Part shown: positions 42,643 to 51,961 of the stretch, one piece after another
Position numbering within the stretch: position 1 is the stretch's first letter
Layout of the letters: every line of letters starts with the position of its first letter
Assembly (NCBI RefSeq): GCF_000378385.1
Contig: NZ_KB899662.1
Span: 375,883-439,882 of the forward strand
DNA: 64,000 nt
From: Paenibacillus daejeonensis DSM 15491
Lineage (GTDB): Bacteria; Bacillota; Bacilli; Paenibacillales; Paenibacillaceae
Reading direction: 5' to 3'
Notes under the pieces: model-generated
Told to the model about the DNA's origin: nothing
Seen by the model: the letters and a program-made list of their open reading frames with translations, nothing else
The model's database searches: none
Translations under genes and position numbers: made by a program

Positions 42643-44019
42643 CTAGTCTACCCGTTGGTGCTTCAGCCAATTACCGCCCCCTGCTGCCAACAAACCTGCC
42701 GCCCCATCGTAAACGTGACGGCCACGGCTGTAGACGCCAGTGACGCGACAGTGCATTGTACGCCCAATATAAGGATTATGCTTGTGCCGATGCAGCAACT
42801 GCTCCTGCTGAAGACGATAAGTCTGCTCCAGGTCAAGCAGGACCAGATCAGCATCCGCGCCGATCCGAATCTCGCCTTTGCGCGGGTGCAAACCGAATCG
42901 CCGAGCTGGCGCTAGCGACAATACACGGCTGAGAAGCGGCAGCGGCAGGCCACGCTTCACATGACCCTCGCCAACTATCAGCTCCAGCGAGTTCTGGGCG
43001 CCCGCGATGCCGCCCCATGCTTCAAAGAAATCCGGTTTATCCTTGAGTTCTGCCGGACATGGCGAGTGGTCCGAAGCAATCAGATCAATCGCCCCGTCCG
43101 CCAGCAGCTCCCACAACGCCTCTTGCTGGGCTTCATCTCGCAGCGGCGGCGCACACTTGGCCGCAGCGCCAACAGTTTCGAAAGCTCGCTCCGTCAACAC
43201 CAGATAATGCGGACACGTCTCCGTGGTTACATCCATTCCTCGGCTCCGAGCTTCCTGGATCAGCCGGATCGCTTCACCACTACTGATATGCACGAAGTGG
43301 AGGGCGCAGCCCGTTTGCTCAGCATAGAACAGAGCGCGATTCACCGCCTCCAACTCGGCTAGTACTGGACGGGTCGCCGCGTAATCGGCAGGCGATGTCT
43401 TGCCCGCTTCCCTTGCCTGCTCCGCCAAGACGGAGACGATCGGCTCGCTCTCTGCATGCAATGCCAACACTCGGCCGAGGCCGGCCAGAATGCGCATCCC
43501 TTCCAGCAGCGTATGATCATCAACCTCGCGAAATGCCTCTTCTGATGGATCGCCTGGAGATGACATGAATGCCTTGAAGCCGGTCACGCCAGCAGCCGCT
43601 AGACCTTCCAGCTCGTGCAGCTTGCCCGGAACCAGGCCACCCCATAAGGCGTAATCAATACGCGACTTGCCTTCCGCGGCTGCCAGCTTGCGCTCCAGCG
43701 CAGATACGCTCACGGTCGGCGGAATGCCATTAAGCGGCATGTCAATCAACGTTGTACATCCGCCTGCGACCAGAGCTGCGGTGCCGGTCTCGAAGCCTTC
43801 CCAGTCGCCAAGACCAGGTTCATTCAGATGTACATGACTGTCTACCATACCCGCCATGACGGTCAGACCGTCAGCATCGACGGTCTGATCGGCAGCACCT
43901 CCCAGCTTCTCGCCCAGTTGGACGATCTTCCCTTCGTGAATGGCAATATCCAGCCGGCGTACGTCATCCTTCAGGACGACCGTCCCATTCTTGATGATCA
44001 GATCTACATGCTTCGTCAT
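42643..44019 (-). CDS. allB: Allantoinase
   Basis: A 458-aa cyclic amidohydrolase that opens allantoin to allantoate using two zinc ions. GMVDSHVHLNEPG near residue 57 holds the first His ligands, GFKAFMSSPG the carboxylated Lys near 148, LHAESEP and HFVHISSGEA further His ligands, and DLIASDHSPC the catalytic Asp. The length and the NEPG wording fit allantoinase better than dihydroorotase or hydantoinase. ATG at 44019 follows GAAGGAGGCATC. It is in line with allC and pucG. Confidence 0.92.
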   Translation of the reverse strand: MTKHVDLIIKNGTVVLKDDVRRLDIAIHEGKIVQLGEKLGGAADQTVDADGLTVMAGMVDSHVHLNEPGLGDWEGFETGTAALVAGGCTTLIDMPLNGIPPTVSVSALERKLAAAEGKSRIDYALWGGLVPGKLHELEGLAAAGVTGFKAFMSSPGDPSEEAFREVDDHTLLEGMRILAGLGRVLALHAESEPIVSVLAEQAREAGKTSPADYAATRPVLAELEAVNRALFYAEQTGCALHFVHISSGEAIRLIQEARSRGMDVTTETCPHYLVLTERAFETVGAAAKCAPPLRDEAQQEALWELLADGAIDLIASDHSPCPAELKDKPDFFEAWGGIAGAQNSLELIVGEGHVKRGLPLPLLSRVLSLAPARRFGLHPRKGEIRIGADADLVLLDLEQTYRLQQEQLLHRHKHNPYIGRTMHCRVTGVYSRGRHVYDGAAGLLAAGGGNWLKHQRVD

Positions 44020-44048
44020 GGACGATGCCTCCTTCGCCTCAGCCTAAA

Positions 44049-44077
44049 CCAGATTCGATTCCGTGCCTCTCCGGCAT
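44049..44077. repeat. 29-nt fragment of dispersed element family B (reverse)
   Basis: The reverse complement matches the first 29 nt of the elements at 27689 and 48933 (TGCCGGAGAGGCACGGAATC then GAATCTGG). Only the end of the element is present, within the gap between allB and the binding protein gene. Confidence 0.8.
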
Positions 44078-44102
44078 TTCTTCAACAGTCTTTTATTCTA
44101 GG

Positions 44103-45233
44103 TTACTGCAGTTGCTCTGTAATTAGGGCCGGATCAACGGCTTCCAGCAGCGACAAGTCATGATAGGAAGTCGGATCAGGGATCGACGTAATATTGCCTA
44201 CGGATTGCAGATATTCACCAACAGCCGGTCCGTTACTGCCATGGACATACGAGGCGTCTACTTCCATCGAATACACATTACGGCCCATGATTTCAGTCAG
44301 CTCTTCCACGCTCAGACGCAGCTCGGGGGCTAGAATTTCAATCGCTTCCTCACGGTTGTCGTTAATGTAGTCCGTTGCCTTTTGCAGCGCCCGCAGTACC
44401 GCCTTGAGCGTATTCGGATTAGCCTCCAGGAAATCATCAGTGACCTGAATTGTCGTATGCACGCTCATCCACTCCACGTCGCCAGGGTTATCCGGCAGTT
44501 CGCTCTTTGTACCACTGAACAAGAACTTGCCGCCACCCTCGATGGCTTTGGTGATGAACGGCTCCCAGCTTGCCATGGCATCAATATCGCCACGCTCCAG
44601 CGCTACCACAGCGTCACTCGGAGCAAGATTGACATAGTTGATTTTGCTGGCATCCACACCCAGCTCTTCCGCCATATTGTTGATAGCGATCATAACGTCA
44701 GCACCACTTGGGATACCAATCGTCTTGCCTTCCAGATCCTTGGCGCTTGTCAATTCGAGATCGGCTGCCCCGACCACTGCTTGCGTACCGGCAATCTGGG
44801 CCAGCGGCGCAATGATTTTGACCGGAATGTCCGTTGATTTGAGGATGATATCCATGAAGTTCGTTTGAATACTAACTTTTGCACTACCGCCTGCAACCAT
44901 CGGACCGATATCCGGACCACTCTCAATCAGTTGGCTTGTGACCTCAAGCCCTTCGTCCGAGAAGTAGCCGAGCTTGTCGGCAATGATCTGCTGCGAGGAA
45001 ATCTGTGCATCCCGCACGCCAACCAAGGTCAGCTTTGTCGTCTCCAGTTCCTCAGCCACAGCTTCATCCGCAGGTGGCTCTTCATTGTTGGCAGCTCCTG
45101 TTACCGGCTCGTTGGCAGGCGGATTGTTCGGTATGTTATTCGGTGTATTGCCCCCTCCGCATGCTGCCAGCAGCAGCAGAAGTGTCAAGGCCGCAGCCAG
45201 CGTAGGTCCCCATTGGAATGTCCGTTTAATCAT
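44103..45233 (-). CDS. NitT/TauT-type substrate-binding lipoprotein (likely allantoin/ureide)
   Basis: A 376-aa lipoprotein with signal peptide and lipobox LLLAAC near residue 25, and a Pro/Asn/Glu-rich linker. The SsuA/NMT1-like domain has IIADKLGYFSDEGLEVTSQL, GKTIGIPSGADVM and GDIDAMASWEPF. ATG at 45233 follows AGGGGAGG. It shares an operon with allB, allC and pucG, so I infer that it binds allantoin or a related ureide, though the family is broad. Confidence 0.85.
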   Translation of the reverse strand: MIKRTFQWGPTLAAALTLLLLLAACGGGNTPNNIPNNPPANEPVTGAANNEEPPADEAVAEELETTKLTLVGVRDAQISSQQIIADKLGYFSDEGLEVTSQLIESGPDIGPMVAGGSAKVSIQTNFMDIILKSTDIPVKIIAPLAQIAGTQAVVGAADLELTSAKDLEGKTIGIPSGADVMIAINNMAEELGVDASKINYVNLAPSDAVVALERGDIDAMASWEPFITKAIEGGGKFLFSGTKSELPDNPGDVEWMSVHTTIQVTDDFLEANPNTLKAVLRALQKATDYINDNREEAIEILAPELRLSVEELTEIMGRNVYSMEVDASYVHGSNGPAVGEYLQSVGNITSIPDPTSYHDLSLLEAVDPALITEQLQ

Positions 45234-45286
45234 CGATATTTCCTCCCCTTAATAGATATGATATAGCAAGCGCTAGCTGGCGCCCC

Positions 45287-45313
45287 TGTCCGTCCGCTGT
45301 CGGCAGGCGGACA
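45287..45313 (-). other. Intercistronic hairpin between permease and binding protein genes
   Basis: TGTCCG...CCGC and GGCGGACA form a GC-rich hairpin without a T tract, in the 110-nt gap of the operon. It could protect the downstream mRNA so that the binding protein is made in excess. Confidence 0.45.
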
Positions 45314-45343
45314 AGGCTGCACAGATGTTATCTTGTGGTTGTA

Positions 45344-46252
45344 TCATTCAAGCGCGTCCCGCAGACCACCCTTACGCCAAGCCAGCACTCTGCGCTCGAA
45401 GAGCTTCAGGAAGTAAGAGAACAAGCTGTATTCGAGGCCAATCAGGATGATGGCAACAAACATATTGGTGATTTTGAAATAGTTACGCGCATCGACAATC
45501 ATGTAACCCAGTCCGGAACTCGCACCCATCATCTCCGAGACAATCAATGCGGAAAAGGACAATCCGAGCGACACCTGTGCACCAACCAAGAAATTCGGAA
45601 TGGCCGCGGGCAGCATCACCCGTGTGAATATCTGTCTCTCTGATGCGCCCAGACTCAGCGCTGAGCGAATCAGCGTCGAAGGGACTGATTTGAAGCCATC
45701 CAGCGTGTAGACGAGGACCGGAATAAAGGTGGTCCAGGCGATCAGCAGAATTTTGGGAAACTCACCGATACCGAACCAGATGATGAACAGCGGCAGCAGC
45801 GCCAACGCGGGGATCGGTCCAACCAGGTTCAGAATTGGCGAGAACCAGCGTTCCACACTGCGAAACTTGCTCATGAAGACGCCTAGCGCAACGGCGAAAA
45901 TACTCCCCAGCAGAAAACCTGCAGCAATGCGGATCGTACTGGCCATAATACTCTCCGTAATGATTCCCGTCTGGGCCAGCACCCAGCCTTCCTGCAACAA
46001 TACCGTCGGCGCAGGCAAGAAACGCGGATTGAAAAGTGTCAACGTTTCATTGAGGCGAGAGAAGCCTTCCCAGACCAGGAAGAAAACAATAGCGGGCAAT
46101 AGATTATAACGTTTGAAGAAGGATTCCTTCGGTACCGTCCGCTCACCCGACCGCCCGGCTGGCTTCATGCCTGTCACTTTCGGCCCACTCTCCGAAGCCG
46201 CTGTCCCTTGCAAGGTATGCTCTTTGACGGTACTCAGCTTGGCACTGCTCAT
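45344..46252 (-). CDS. NitT/TauT-type ABC transporter permease (allantoin operon)
   Basis: A 302-aa permease with six helices after a hydrophilic N-terminus of about 50 residues. The EAA loop reads LGASERQIFTRVMLPAAIPNF. ATG overlaps the ATPase stop (ATGA). It forms the membrane channel for the transporter of the allantoin operon. Confidence 0.88.
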   Translation of the reverse strand: MSSAKLSTVKEHTLQGTAASESGPKVTGMKPAGRSGERTVPKESFFKRYNLLPAIVFFLVWEGFSRLNETLTLFNPRFLPAPTVLLQEGWVLAQTGIITESIMASTIRIAAGFLLGSIFAVALGVFMSKFRSVERWFSPILNLVGPIPALALLPLFIIWFGIGEFPKILLIAWTTFIPVLVYTLDGFKSVPSTLIRSALSLGASERQIFTRVMLPAAIPNFLVGAQVSLGLSFSALIVSEMMGASSGLGYMIVDARNYFKITNMFVAIILIGLEYSLFSYFLKLFERRVLAWRKGGLRDALE

Positions 46253-47013
46253 GAGGATCCCACCTTCATCTGTAAAAGTTCCTGCGGCTCTTCGTCCATC
46301 AGAATCCGCTCAATCCGGCTCATCATCTTGCCGAAGCCAGGCGAATGAAAGGAGCGCGGATGCGTCAGACCCACTTCAAAGATATCGCTGATCTCACCAT
46401 GCTTCATGACAACGACCCGGTCAGCCAGACTAACGGCTTCACTGATACTGTGCGTGACGAACAGGATGGTCGGCTTGAGCTTGGCGCAGATCTTCTGCAG
46501 CTCCACGCGCATCGTCTCCCGCGTCAAGACATCCAGCGCCCCGAAGGGTTCATCCATTAGCAAAATCTCCGGCTGCCCTGCCAGTGCCCGGGCAATACCG
46601 ACCCGCTGCTTCATGCCGCCAGACAGTTCGGCGGGATAGCTATCCGCATAGGCTTCCAGTCCAACCAGCTCCAGGAACTCGCGTGCCGTCTGTCTTGCTT
46701 GCGCCTTGCCGGCCTTTTGAACCTCAGGTCCGAACGCGATGTTATCCAGCACCGTCATCCAGGGAAACAAGGCATGATCCTGGAACACCATGCCTCTGGA
46801 TTTCGAAGGGCCCTTAACCGCCTCGCCATCCACACTGATCGAGCCCGTGTCGGGATGCAGGTATCCCGCAATCATATTGAGGAGCGTGGACTTGCCGCAG
46901 CCGCTATGGCCCAGGATGCAAATAAACTCATGCTCGTGGACGACAAGATTGATGTCCCTTAAGATCGACCGCTCCCCGAACCCTTTGCCTACCTCCCGTA
47001 CTTCCAGCTTCAT
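46249..47013 (-). CDS. NitT/TauT-type ABC transporter ATP-binding protein (allantoin operon)
   Basis: A 254-aa ATPase with Walker A GHSGCGKST, Q-loop VFQDHALFPW, signature LSGGMKQRV, Walker B ILLMDEPFGALD and switch His in FVTHSISEA. ATG at 47013 follows GGGAGTTGATGG. It is the first gene of the six-gene operon and is divergent from pucR, with about 215 nt of shared regulatory DNA. Confidence 0.92.
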   Translation of the reverse strand: MKLEVREVGKGFGERSILRDINLVVHEHEFICILGHSGCGKSTLLNMIAGYLHPDTGSISVDGEAVKGPSKSRGMVFQDHALFPWMTVLDNIAFGPEVQKAGKAQARQTAREFLELVGLEAYADSYPAELSGGMKQRVGIARALAGQPEILLMDEPFGALDVLTRETMRVELQKICAKLKPTILFVTHSISEAVSLADRVVVMKHGEISDIFEVGLTHPRSFHSPGFGKMMSRIERILMDEEPQELLQMKVGSS

Positions 47014-47230
47014 GCCATCAACTCCCATTCATTTGTTTATGTCAGTTTATTTAACGCTTATGAGTTATGTTATTATCATACTGTCTAACACGTGAGTTGT
47101 CATTGTACATTTTAACTAAATCCATCCGGGTCTTTTTGATCATGTTATCTAATTTCACCTATACACCGTTCGAGTTTAGTGGTATAAATACGTTAACTAT
47201 ACTCACACTTTGTCAAAAGGAGGTCTTGTG
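47014..47230. promoter_or_regulatory. Divergent control region between allantoin operon and pucR
   Basis: AT-rich DNA of about 215 nt with no gene. Plus-strand TATACT near 47196 may be a -10 for pucR. I see no clear palindrome to call as a PucR operator. Confidence 0.4.
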
Positions 47231-48898
47231 ATGCAGCTTCACCAGCTCCTTGCTTTACCGATCTACCGCAATGCCCGCATCGTCGCTGGCGGCAGCGGCC
47301 TAAACGGCAGTCAAGTGCTGTCCGTCAACATCATGGATGCGCCGGACATTATTCATTATTTGAAGCCCCATGAATTGCTGCTGACTACCGCCTATGCCAT
47401 GAAGGATCACCCTGAATCGCTGCTGGCGCTGGTAACGAATATGGCAGAGGTAGGCTGTGCCGGCATAGCTATCAAGACCAAACGCTTCCTTGAAGAAGTA
47501 CCTGAGTCCGTCGTGCAGCGCGCTGACGAGCTCGGCTTTCCTATTATTGAGCTGTCGCTGGATTACTCTATCGGGGAGCTGGCCAACCATTCGCTCAGTC
47601 ACATTCTGGAGAAGCGGACGGATGAGCTGCACTACGCCCTGACCACGCACAAGCAGCTGTCCCAGATGATCATGAAAGGGCAGAGCATCCCGGAGATTAT
47701 CGAAGCGCTGGCCTCGCTAATTGGTGCCCCCGTCCTGCTGCTGAATACCGAACTCGAACAAGTAGAAGGCTGTCCGGGCCCTGCAGGTGACCCCGGGCCG
47801 GTCGATTGGCTGCCAGCCATCCAGTCGGCCTTAGCTGACCTTGGGCCTCCGGACGCTTTTGCCGAGCTCCAGCTTCCTCCCTCCGCTTCCCCCAATTCGG
47901 AGACGGGCGTCCGCCTACTGCCGATCTACACCTTTCAATTAGAAGGCTATCTTGCGGCCATCTCGGAGTGGGCAGGCCGTGATCAAGCACTAACCCGTCA
48001 TGCCATGGAGCAGGCGGCCAATGTCATCGGACTGGAGCTCGTCAAGCGGCAGGCGGTCCAGGAACGCTCCCGACGGTACAAGAACGAATTCTTCTCTGAC
48101 TTCGTGGATGGCCTTATCACTTCCGAGCAGGAGCTAATGCACCGCAGCCGCTATTACGACCTGCTGCATCATCCCGTATATGTGTGTGCTGTCGCCAAAC
48201 GGGATCCATCCAGAGGCAACACACAGACCAGCGAGCCACTAGTACCTGCCGATGCCCAGATTTCCGATCGCGACCGCAACTATCAGCTGCTGAAGAACGC
48301 CTTTGCTGAATTAGAGCTCCCATTTGTCCTCTTCACCAAAAACGATACGTTCTGCTGCCTGCTCGCCATCCCCGCCCTGAACAGTGAGGCGCAAGCCGGA
48401 GATCAGCCGCTCATTCCCCAGCTGAAGCAGATGATTCAACGGCTGCAGGAAGAGACCAGCGTGCCCGTCTCGGTCGGCGTCGGCAATCCAGTCTCCAAGC
48501 TGACGGATATTCCCTTGTCATACAAAGAAGCGGTCAAGGCGCTCGCCCATGGTTATGAGACTGGCAAGCAGCGCTTCGTTCAACCTTACCGCGAAAAGGA
48601 TTTGACGAATCTGTTACGATTACTGCCACGTGAAGAGATGCGGGAGTATTACGAACAGACCTTCAAGGAGCTGCTGCAGCTGGAGGATAAAGAGCGGGGC
48701 GAGCTGATGAAGACACTCCACATGTTCTATGAGACACACTGCCAGCTGGCTGAGACGGCCAAGCGGCTGTATGTGCACCGCAACACCGTCATTTATCGTC
48801 TGGACAAATGCCAGCGCCTGACCGGACGCGAGCTTCGTGACGCAGTGGAGAGTCTGCGCTTCCGCACCGCTTTTGCCATGGAGTCACTGCTCACGTAA
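47231..48898 (+). CDS. pucR: PucR-family transcriptional regulator
   Basis: A 555-aa regulator of purine and ureide use. The N-terminal PucR domain (MQLHQLLALPIYRNARIVAGG to about residue 125) is followed by a GGDEF-like CdaR middle domain (residues about 280-410). The C-terminal PucR/CdaR HTH (CQLAETAKRLYVHRNTVIYRLDKCQRLTG) ends it. ATG at 47231 follows AAAAGGAGGTCTTGTG. It is divergent from the allantoin operon, which it probably activates, as PucR does in Bacillus. Confidence 0.9.
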   Translation: MQLHQLLALPIYRNARIVAGGSGLNGSQVLSVNIMDAPDIIHYLKPHELLLTTAYAMKDHPESLLALVTNMAEVGCAGIAIKTKRFLEEVPESVVQRADELGFPIIELSLDYSIGELANHSLSHILEKRTDELHYALTTHKQLSQMIMKGQSIPEIIEALASLIGAPVLLLNTELEQVEGCPGPAGDPGPVDWLPAIQSALADLGPPDAFAELQLPPSASPNSETGVRLLPIYTFQLEGYLAAISEWAGRDQALTRHAMEQAANVIGLELVKRQAVQERSRRYKNEFFSDFVDGLITSEQELMHRSRYYDLLHHPVYVCAVAKRDPSRGNTQTSEPLVPADAQISDRDRNYQLLKNAFAELELPFVLFTKNDTFCCLLAIPALNSEAQAGDQPLIPQLKQMIQRLQEETSVPVSVGVGNPVSKLTDIPLSYKEAVKALAHGYETGKQRFVQPYREKDLTNLLRLLPREEMREYYEQTFKELLQLEDKERGELMKTLHMFYETHCQLAETAKRLYVHRNTVIYRLDKCQRLTGRELRDAVESLRFRTAFAMESLLT

Positions 48899-48932
48899 GA
48901 ATCTTTATGGCAGATAAGTAGGCTGCTTAAAA

Positions 48933-49156
48933 TGGCCGAAGAGGCACGGAATCGAATCTGGTCAACGCTTTCTGGAAGAAAGCGACTTCGGAAGCATAAG
49001 CTGCGAAGCGTTCGCCTGAAAGCTTTTCGCAGAAAAGCTAGCTTCGGAAGCATAGGCTGTCCCCGGATTTCAACCGCTAAGGCGGTTAACAATTCAAGAA
49101 ATCTGGGGACAACAGCGATCGGAAGATCGATCCGTGACCGTAGGACTTATTTGAAG
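48933..49156. repeat. Dispersed intergenic element (family B, long copy) with two hairpin modules
   Basis: This element begins GGCCGAAGAGGCACGGAATC and ends GATCCGTGACCGTAGG. Compared with 27689-27836 it has an insert of about 75 nt with two modules: CGCTTTCTGGAAGAAAGCG (48966-48984) and AGCTTTTCGCAGAAAAGCT (49021-49039). Each module is followed by two bases and CTTCGGAAGCATA. The right half can fold as CCCCGGATTTC/GAAATCTGGGG with an inner AACCGC-TAAG-GCGGTT hairpin. No gene is present in 48899-49269. Confidence 0.88.
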
Positions 49157-49269
49157 TTAGCCAGCCCTGAGCCGCGCGTTTCCGCTTGACGAATGCCGTC
49201 GAATATGTTGAAATGCTACTGTAAGTCATTTCCACATATACATAACCATCTTCGAATGGAGGCGACGGT

Positions 49270-49833
49270 ATGCGCGCAAAAACGGAGCTGGACAACGGCA
49301 CCATCCTGATTCCGGATAATCCGGTCTCACAGTTCCTGTTCAGCAACACCAAATCCGCCATCATCTGGCTGGTCATCCGGTTGTATCTTGGGTATGCGTG
49401 GGTTACAGCGGGCTGGAAAAAGGTCACCAGCAGCGCTTGGGTCGGTGAGGATGCCGGGGTAGCTGTAACCGGCTTTGTCAACGGGGCTTTGGCGAAAGCG
49501 GAGGAAGGCGGCGAAGTCACAGGCTGGTATGCATGGTTTCTGGAGAACGCCGTGCTGCCCAATGCCAAACTGTTCTCGTTCTTCGTTGCTTACGGGGAAG
49601 TATTGGTGGGTCTGGGGTTAATCCTGGGTCTGCTGACAGGCATTGCGGCCTTCTTCGGCGGCTTGATGAATGTTACGTTCCTGTTCGCGGGTACGCTCAG
49701 CACCAACCCCCTGCTCTTCATCCTGGCCACATGGCTCGTTATGGCCTGGAAGGTCGCCGGCTGGTACGGGCTCGATCGCTGGGCGCTCACCTATCTCGGA
49801 ACGCCATGGCATCGGGGCCACGGCGGCAGATAG
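49270..49833 (+). CDS. DoxX-family membrane protein
   Basis: A 187-aa protein with four or five membrane helices (IWLVIRLYLGYAWVTAGW; LFSFFVAYGEVLVGLGLILG; IAAFFGGLMNVTFLFAG; LLFILATWLVMAWKVAGWYGLD). The GYAWVTAGWKK start of the domain and the NVTFLFAGTLSTNP motif fit the DoxX/TQO small subunit-like family. ATG follows GGAGGCGACGGT. Function is unknown in most Firmicutes; a redox or sulfur stress role has been proposed for relatives. It stands alone with its own terminator. Confidence 0.85.
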   Translation: MRAKTELDNGTILIPDNPVSQFLFSNTKSAIIWLVIRLYLGYAWVTAGWKKVTSSAWVGEDAGVAVTGFVNGALAKAEEGGEVTGWYAWFLENAVLPNAKLFSFFVAYGEVLVGLGLILGLLTGIAAFFGGLMNVTFLFAGTLSTNPLLFILATWLVMAWKVAGWYGLDRWALTYLGTPWHRGHGGR

Positions 49834-49865
49834 ATTTCCACTGAAACTTCGACACTACAAGAAGA

Positions 49866-49905
49866 AGGAGCCTGGACCGTCTCTACGGTGCCAGGCTCCT
49901 TTTTT
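49866..49905 (+). terminator. Intrinsic terminator of doxX-like gene
   Basis: AGGAGCCTGG (49866-49875) pairs with CCAGGCTCCT (49891-49900), with an inner CCGT/ACGG stem, and is followed by six T. Confidence 0.9.
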
Positions 49906-50019
49906 GATGGCATTCATTGAACCACAGGCACCTTTTTGACACCGCCTTACAAAAAAGTGCGTACTACTCAAATTCGACAATCCCTCTTATACTGGTCACA
50001 GGTTAAGGAGGGAAGCCAT

Positions 50020-51435
50020 GTGGACTACAAATTGAATATTGGAGGACGACATCTCGTCTTGGGTACTACAATAGATACCGACAGCACGTTAGCCGTCTCC
50101 GGCAAACAAGGCGTCGCCCTGCAGGACGGAGAGTGGGACCTCATGCCAGGGCTATACAGCGCAAGGAATCTGGCCGAGCACATCGGTACGCTGCTGGACG
50201 CTGTTTGTATACAGCTTGGTAATCCCGCCGCGGCTGGGGTGCTCCTGGACAATCTGGAAGCAAGTTTATCCACCACGGCAAGAGAAGCCGTGCTGCCTGC
50301 AAGCTCTTTGGATGCCGATAATACCTGGCGCGCATGGGCGGAACGAGCAGAAAGGATAGGAGCCAAGCTCACACAATGGGCAAGGGAGTCGCGCACCATC
50401 AGAGCATCAGAGCCACGCAGCTCCGCAGTACAATCTCTTGCTCTGCGCAGCCGCTGCGAGCAGCATCTATGGACAGCGGAGACGGTACGGCTCCTCATGG
50501 GATCCGCCGGCAGTCCCATGGTCATGCAGCTGTATAATGAATATCTGCATCAATTTGTGCTGTTGCGGGACCTGTTACTTCCCTTTGCGAATTGGGACGT
50601 TATCCCTATCCCGGTTGGGGTTCGACGAAAATCGCGGGGATTGCGTGAGGTATCGGAAGCAAGGGAGCGGTTCTTGACGGGATTGTTCACCAAGCGACTG
50701 CCGCACCGGGAGCTAGTCCGTTTCGCTCAAGAGGTGCTGCAGCCTGGCTTAGGGGAGCCAGGCTACGGGTTCCAGTATGAAGCTGGCCTGGTACTGCCTG
50801 CTGCATTGGGGTGCCAATCCATAACCGCCGCCACCCCGCTTCTCCGCTGGTATCCTGCTGTACTTGCGAATGCGGAATCAGAGCTCCCCGGTGCTGTAAT
50901 TTTCGACTATGTCCATGACGATTACGAGGGAGCCCCCCGCAGTTGGGTAGATGATCCTGGATATCAAATTGGGTTCCTTTCTGTAGAAGAAGGTCTGCAA
51001 GGAGTCAGGGAGGCTGTCATTGCAGCGCAATTACAATTAGAGGCAGGTCGTACAACACTCAGCTATACCGTGATGGACAGTCAAGGCAAGGCGTATGCTG
51101 TCGATGTGGGCCAGATGCTGCGGGGTTATCGCTATATGTACAGGGAGGCAGCAAACCTGCCGTCCGCAGAGACTGCTCGCGCACAGCCTCATGACGAAGT
51201 AGCTCGCCACAAACCGGAGAGTCTGCTTAGCCTGCCAGGACTTGTGGACAGCCAACAGGGCGGCGTGCACCTCATTGATACGTACGGTAACCCGTTGATC
51301 CTATGGGCGCTGATTGGCAAGCTCCACCCAGCGAATCTCGTGTTGCTGCCAAGTCGTGACCCCGAAGCAATTACAGCTGCGCAGCACACAGGCAAAAGCT
51401 TTGGTGCCAAATTCCTGCTATATCCGGCATCATGA
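50020..51435 (+). CDS. Large protein of unknown function
   Basis: A 471-aa protein that I do not recognise. GTG at 50020 follows AAGGAGGGAAG; an out-of-frame ATG at 50018 gives only five codons. The N-terminus is beta-like (DYKLNIGGRHLVLGTTIDTD). The middle is helical, with basic segments (GVRRKSRGLREVSEARERFL). The C-terminus has DSQGKAYAVDVGQMLRGYRYMYREA and LLPSRDPEAITAAQHTGKSFG. There is no signal peptide, membrane helix or clear catalytic motif. The gene is isolated, preceded by a terminator and convergent with hxlR. It could be a spore or stress protein, but nothing proves this. Confidence 0.6.
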   Translation: MDYKLNIGGRHLVLGTTIDTDSTLAVSGKQGVALQDGEWDLMPGLYSARNLAEHIGTLLDAVCIQLGNPAAAGVLLDNLEASLSTTAREAVLPASSLDADNTWRAWAERAERIGAKLTQWARESRTIRASEPRSSAVQSLALRSRCEQHLWTAETVRLLMGSAGSPMVMQLYNEYLHQFVLLRDLLLPFANWDVIPIPVGVRRKSRGLREVSEARERFLTGLFTKRLPHRELVRFAQEVLQPGLGEPGYGFQYEAGLVLPAALGCQSITAATPLLRWYPAVLANAESELPGAVIFDYVHDDYEGAPRSWVDDPGYQIGFLSVEEGLQGVREAVIAAQLQLEAGRTTLSYTVMDSQGKAYAVDVGQMLRGYRYMYREAANLPSAETARAQPHDEVARHKPESLLSLPGLVDSQQGGVHLIDTYGNPLILWALIGKLHPANLVLLPSRDPEAITAAQHTGKSFGAKFLLYPAS

Positions 51436-51469
51436 GACGTTGCCCGAGGCCCCTCAGCCCGGGCAAGCC

Positions 51470-51832
51470 TCAGCTCTGGGAAGCCCTCCGCTTGGAGCTG
51501 TGCTCTGCAGAATATTCAGAATAGGATGCGCCAAAATCGCACAGCTGCTGAAGCACCGATACCAGCTGTTCCCCCCACTGACTCAGCCTGTATTCTACCT
51601 TAGGAGGCGAGACAGGGTAAACCTTGCGGATGATTAATCCGTCTTCCTCGAGATCACGAAGCTGCGTCGTCAGCATCTTCTGTGTCGCGCTTGGCATTAG
51701 CTTTTGAAGCTCGTTGAACCGGCAGGTCTTCTGTGACAAATAGCCGAGGATCAACGGCTTCCATTTGCCACTAATTAATCCCAAGGTAATCTCTGAGGTA
51801 CAAGTATAATCACGGTCGCGAAACGAAATCAT
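51470..51832 (-). CDS. HxlR-family winged-helix regulator
   Basis: A 120-aa MarR-like HxlR regulator. The CTSEITLGLISGKWKPLILGYL block starts the DNA-binding domain, FNELQKLMPSATQKMLTTQLRDLEEDGLIIR is the HTH and wing, and VEYRLSQWGEQLV follows. A Cys near residue 11 (DYTCTSEI) sits where redox-sensing HxlR proteins carry their sensor Cys. ATG at 51832 follows AAAGGGGACG. It is divergent from the lplABC-like operon, but the regulatory link is uncertain. Confidence 0.88.
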   Translation of the reverse strand: MISFRDRDYTCTSEITLGLISGKWKPLILGYLSQKTCRFNELQKLMPSATQKMLTTQLRDLEEDGLIIRKVYPVSPPKVEYRLSQWGEQLVSVLQQLCDFGASYSEYSAEHSSKRRASQS

Positions 51833-51961
51833 AGCCGTCCCCTTTCCCAATCTTATTATCACTGACCAAAAACCAACTATTCCTATTTGTATATTTAATC
51901 ATTATATCAGAAGTAAATAGGCTTCACTACTCATATTTCATTCCAGAAAGGAGCTCTTCCC

